Shown here one piece after another: positions 60,885-64,000 of a stretch of DNA of 64,000 bases. The stretch lies in contig OY759267.1 of the NCBI GenBank assembly GCA_963662155.1, positions 12,461,623 to 12,525,622 on the forward strand, given 5' to 3'. Under the pieces are notes generated by a model. That model made no database searches, was not told the origin of the DNA, and was given only the letters and a program-made list of their open reading frames with translations. The DNA is from Lamellibrachia columna. Lineage: Eukaryota; Annelida; Polychaeta; Sabellida; Siboglinidae. The translations under genes were made by a program, and so were the position numbers. The first letter of the stretch is position 1, and each line of letters begins with the position of its first letter.

Positions 60885-61535
60885 CACGGAAAATGGATGG
60901 AATTCACAGAATCGATGGTTTGAAATGGAATTAACTGTTTTTGAATGGAAATTCCATGATCATGGAAGTCAGGTAGAATCCACGGAATCAATATTTTCAA
61001 ACATAATTTAACTTAACTCAAACAGAAATTCCAGTTTGTATAAACAACATTAAAAATATACAGGTTTATACCCCAATACATAAGGGATGAATTACAGCAT
61101 ATAAACAACTTGAAGCCAGGCAGTTGGTTCATCGCTAAATTTAATTTGGGTACAGTTAAAACTTGTATGTGGGGGATAGCCTAAATTCGAGGGTTGTGAG
61201 TTCAAGACCCACACTGGGCACGGTTCGTTTTCGAAGCTTAGGCAATTTCGTTTACCCTACTTTGCCTCAGTCTACTCAGCTGCAAATGAGTACAGACACT
61301 GTTTGGAAGGTACCTGCGATGGACTAGTGTCCCGTCCAGGAGAGTCAGTATAACTGCACTCTAAGTTGCTTCGCACTACAGAAACCAGGTTTAAACACTG
61401 GCCATATAAGCCTTCATGGCTTCCTAAGGCGTAATGCCTGGGGGATGAATTTACCTTTACCTACCTAAAACTTGTGTGTGTATATACTTGTATACAATGT
61501 TCTTTATACTGATATAGAACTTAACAATGTATGAC
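60885..61535. repeat. Dispersed repeat (copy of 35.86-36.28 kb) carrying a SINE
   Basis: Homologous blocks to 35855-36275 lie on both sides of the SINE at 61167-61465, for example GGAATTCACAGAATCGATGG at the start and TTCTTTATACTGATAT at the end. Confidence 0.7.
61167..61465 (+). mobile_element. tRNA-derived SINE with target duplication
   Basis: The head contains a pol III B-box-like GAGTTCAAGACC (about 61199-61210) with an upstream A-box-like GGGGGATAGCC. The tail is GGCGTAATGCCTGGGGG followed by TTTACCTTTACC. The direct repeat TAAAACTTGT flanks it (61157-61166 and 61466-61475). It interrupts the dispersed repeat described above. It has no coding content and would depend on a LINE for movement. 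Confidence 0.8.
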
Positions 61536-61736
61536 AGGGATAGAATTTAGCCCAAAATTAGTGGGAGCCAGCCAGACCCCTACATTCCAGAATCTAGGGG
61601 TCTGCCACCAAAACGGGGGGCCCAAAGCTGTTTGCATGGAAAAAAGCCATAATATAAATGTGATTGACTTGTATATTTCTGTTTGTCGTCTCCCATTTAA
61701 ACATGTATTCCCACCTGGTATATATATATGTATATA

Positions 61737-62060
61737 TATTTTCATCCCTGCCCTGGTTATTCATGTCCACGATGATTGGCCAAACTAGTTTTTATTTTTA
61801 TTAGTTATTCGATCAAGGATATCATTTTAAATGGCAAATACTCTTGAACATGTGCATGCGTGCGTGCGTGCATGTGTGCATGCATGTGTGTGTATGCTCA
61901 AGAGCATTAGCCAGTTCAAATGATGTCCTTGATCGAATAACTAATAAAAATTATATAATATGTATATATATATATATATACATGCTCAAGAGTATTAGCC
62001 ATTTAAAACTATTTTGCCCAATCTCGTGGACATTAATAACAAGGGCAAGGATGAAAATAA
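61737..62060. repeat. Complex palindrome with nested arms
   Basis: Inner arms: ATTAGTTATTCGATCAAGGA and TATCATTTTAAATGGC at 61800-61836 pair with 61908-61952. Outer arms: TTTTCATCCCTGCCC and CATGTCCACGATGATTGG at 61739-61783 pair with CCAATCTCGTGGACATTAA and GGGCAAGGATGAAAA at 62018-62057. CTCAAGAG.ATTAGCCA.TT occurs three times. Short CATGCGTG and AT runs fill the centre. It is probably a foldback element with internal duplication. Confidence 0.75.
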
Positions 62061-62447
62061 AATTTATCATTTTAAATTTCCCACTGAAAATTAGCAAAAC
62101 GCAACCTTCTTGCCCTAGGTTTCGCCTGGGTCTTTCTTCCCAATAATCTTTCTGCCCATTTGTGGCATGCTCAATATATATTCAGGCAACTGTTCAATCA
62201 CCTTATCCATTTTTTAACAATAAAATCAGTAGCATATTCAGAAAATCACCATGTGCTTGGCTAGCCACTAAAAATATATCGTGGCCACTGATTGATTGCT
62301 CAGTTGTCAGTCAGCCAATAAAAATGCGTTTTGCATCATATACATGTTTCATTGTTATTGTCAAGCCAGAGGAGGTTGACAGTCTCCATGCGTGTGTGAA
62401 AATCTGGTCATATTATCGATCGCGTTCGGCGTCAGAGGTAGTAGAGG

Positions 62448-62789
62448 GTCAGACCACAGTTGACCTTCCTGTTTATTGTTTCACATGAATGTAGGGCGTA
62501 TTAAATGATATGTGAAATTAAACAGTTCATATGATGTGACATAAGTGCAGTTGAGCAGGCATATTTATAGGTTTGTTTGTAAGAAGCTATAGGAGACGGG
62601 AGAATTTTCTGCTATGGGCAACGTGGGCCCACGAATACATGGCTATTTTTATAAATATTGAGGTATGTGATTTTGACAAAACTTGAGATGATGGCAGTTG
62701 CTATGAAAAAATTTAAGAATTTTTGATGGTCGGGTTTTCTTATAATCAGACAAAACATTAACATGGCCACCAATGCACTGTGGTCTGAC
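62448..62789. mobile_element. MULE-derived MITE, complete with both ends
   Basis: The 342-bp element begins GTCAGACCACAGTTGACC and ends CACTGTGGTCTGAC. The terminal inverted repeat is GTCAGACCACAGT against GTCAGACCACAGT, 13 of 13 as read. Its last 300 bases match the flank of the MULE transposase at 54952-55320 in reverse complement, including AACATGGCCACCAATGCA. No clear target duplication could be read. Confidence 0.85.
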
Positions 62790-63795
62790 TCGAATCCCTT
62801 CTTGATTCCAATCTTGCCATGCATGCTACACCATAGCTTCTTGTGTTTATGCGATTGGGGCCGTGTCGATCAGATAGGGAAACACCGATCTCGCAGGTTC
62901 AATCGGTTTGTATTCTCACTATCTATATTACATTGAAATTATGGTTGAATAAAATTAATTATTCTACAGCAACTGTACATAAAACTATAAAACTGTTGTT
63001 GACTGATTAGCTACCCCATTTTAGTTGCCAATGGGCTTAGTGCATAGGAAAAAAGAGTTTTAAGTGCACACTGTCTGTGGTAAAAAAATGCATGAAACCA
63101 TTGACAGCACCATTGACTTAGATTTAGACATCGCATTGTAGATCAGTCCTATAGTATAAACTAGACCAAAAATTCTAGCTGAAATGGACTGAAATAATGT
63201 GCAATGCAGAAATGAACAGTTATGGCTAATATTCTGTATTGTATTTTTATAAATAAAATATATATTTGAGTTGTCTATCTCATCTTCGACTCATGCACCT
63301 TTTGTTTTGGTTAGCATATGCAAGGTTAGCACAATTATTTGACTATTATTTAAAAAAATAAATTCATATGTTGTTGTGATGCAATGTCCACAACTGCAGC
63401 TGTCACTTCAGCATAATTTGGGCACGCAACCATACAAACAAGTGTTTTTTTTTTTTTAATTTCAGAAATCATTAAGATTTCTTGTTCTGCTTAAAATGCC
63501 AATAACATAAAAACTATTTGTGCATGAACTCTGAGATTTTGGCATGGTTATTCTCCATCATTTGTAGATGCTAGTAACATACATGCTTCCATATATATTA
63601 GTTCTCCCACAATCTGCCTTTGAAGGTGTGCATTTTTATGTGTGAAATTGAACCAACAAGTGAGTTCAGCAATAAAACATGTTAGAACACAAATAAATCT
63701 TATTTGGATCAGTAGCACACCTACGTATATGAGAAGTTTCTATGTTGCTTAGTTTATAAGATGCTGATATCCAAAGTTTGTAAATAGTGAAAAGT

Positions 63796-63865
<70 letters not shown>

Positions 63866-64000
63866 CAGCCAAAAATGCTATGGCCATAGAGATAAAATTC
63901 CAATTTATTTTTTATATGAAAGGCAGGTACAATGCCTGTGTAATGCACCATATTTGGATTCCTGATTCAAATGGCTTCATGTTGAAGAAAACCATTTCGA
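62790..64000. other. Non-coding; (AT)n at 63799-63862
   Basis: No gene or recognisable element apart from the AT microsatellite. Confidence 0.5.

Overview
The window looks like a stretch of an invertebrate animal genome. It is AT-rich and has no operons. One recognisable host gene is broken into short exons with GT-AG introns, and the rest is a dense, nested pile of transposons and tandem repeats. The mobile elements seen are CR1-, RTE- and jockey-like LINEs, Penelope-like GIY-YIG elements, a Mag-type Gypsy, hAT, a FLYWCH-MULE, pogo-like elements and a tRNA-derived SINE. This mix fits a marine or aquatic invertebrate. I cannot name the species or phylum from the sequence.

The host gene is CEP89 (CCDC123), a coiled-coil protein of the centriolar distal appendages needed for cilium formation. 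It runs on the + strand from about 14.3 kb to at least 47.3 kb. Twelve exons are supported, and apart from one uncertain donor (exon 3) the reading-frame phases chain through them. The last four (44.7-47.3 kb) match human CEP89 motif by motif. The start codon lies upstream of exon 1. The 3' half of the gene is missing and probably lies beyond the window. The first two exons look like a duplicated, mutually exclusive pair. Several introns consist largely of minisatellites, and some of these arrays include or copy the real splice sites of the neighbouring exons.

Layout: 0-12 kb, fragments of LINEs and one Penelope piece; 12.5-16.5 kb, a long CA run, two minisatellites and CEP89 exons 1 and 2; 16.5-28.2 kb (intron 2), a MULE-derived MITE, a Gypsy lacking its reverse transcriptase, an RTE LINE, GATTCC repeats, a decayed hAT and pogo-like DNA; 28.5-33.9 kb, exons 3-8 with several minisatellites, including a 27-bp array of about 65 copies; 33.9-44.7 kb (intron 8), a 49-bp minisatellite split by about 10 kb of nested LINEs, a pogo-like MITE and an AT palindrome; 44.7-47.3 kb, exons 9-12; 48.5-60.8 kb, one long minus-strand CR1 element interrupted by a 4.3-kb element with terminal inverted repeats, a hAT fragment, and a 3.7-kb insertion with an 8-bp target duplication that carries a MULE transposase; 60.9-64 kb, dispersed repeats, a SINE with target duplication, a palindrome and a second MULE MITE.

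I found no rRNA, tRNA gene, CRISPR array or prokaryote-like system. The most novel material is the architecture of the CEP89 locus: the alternative exon pair, splice-site-derived minisatellites and an array split by transposons. Next are the CR1 elements with different in-frame coding repeats at the same place in their first ORF.
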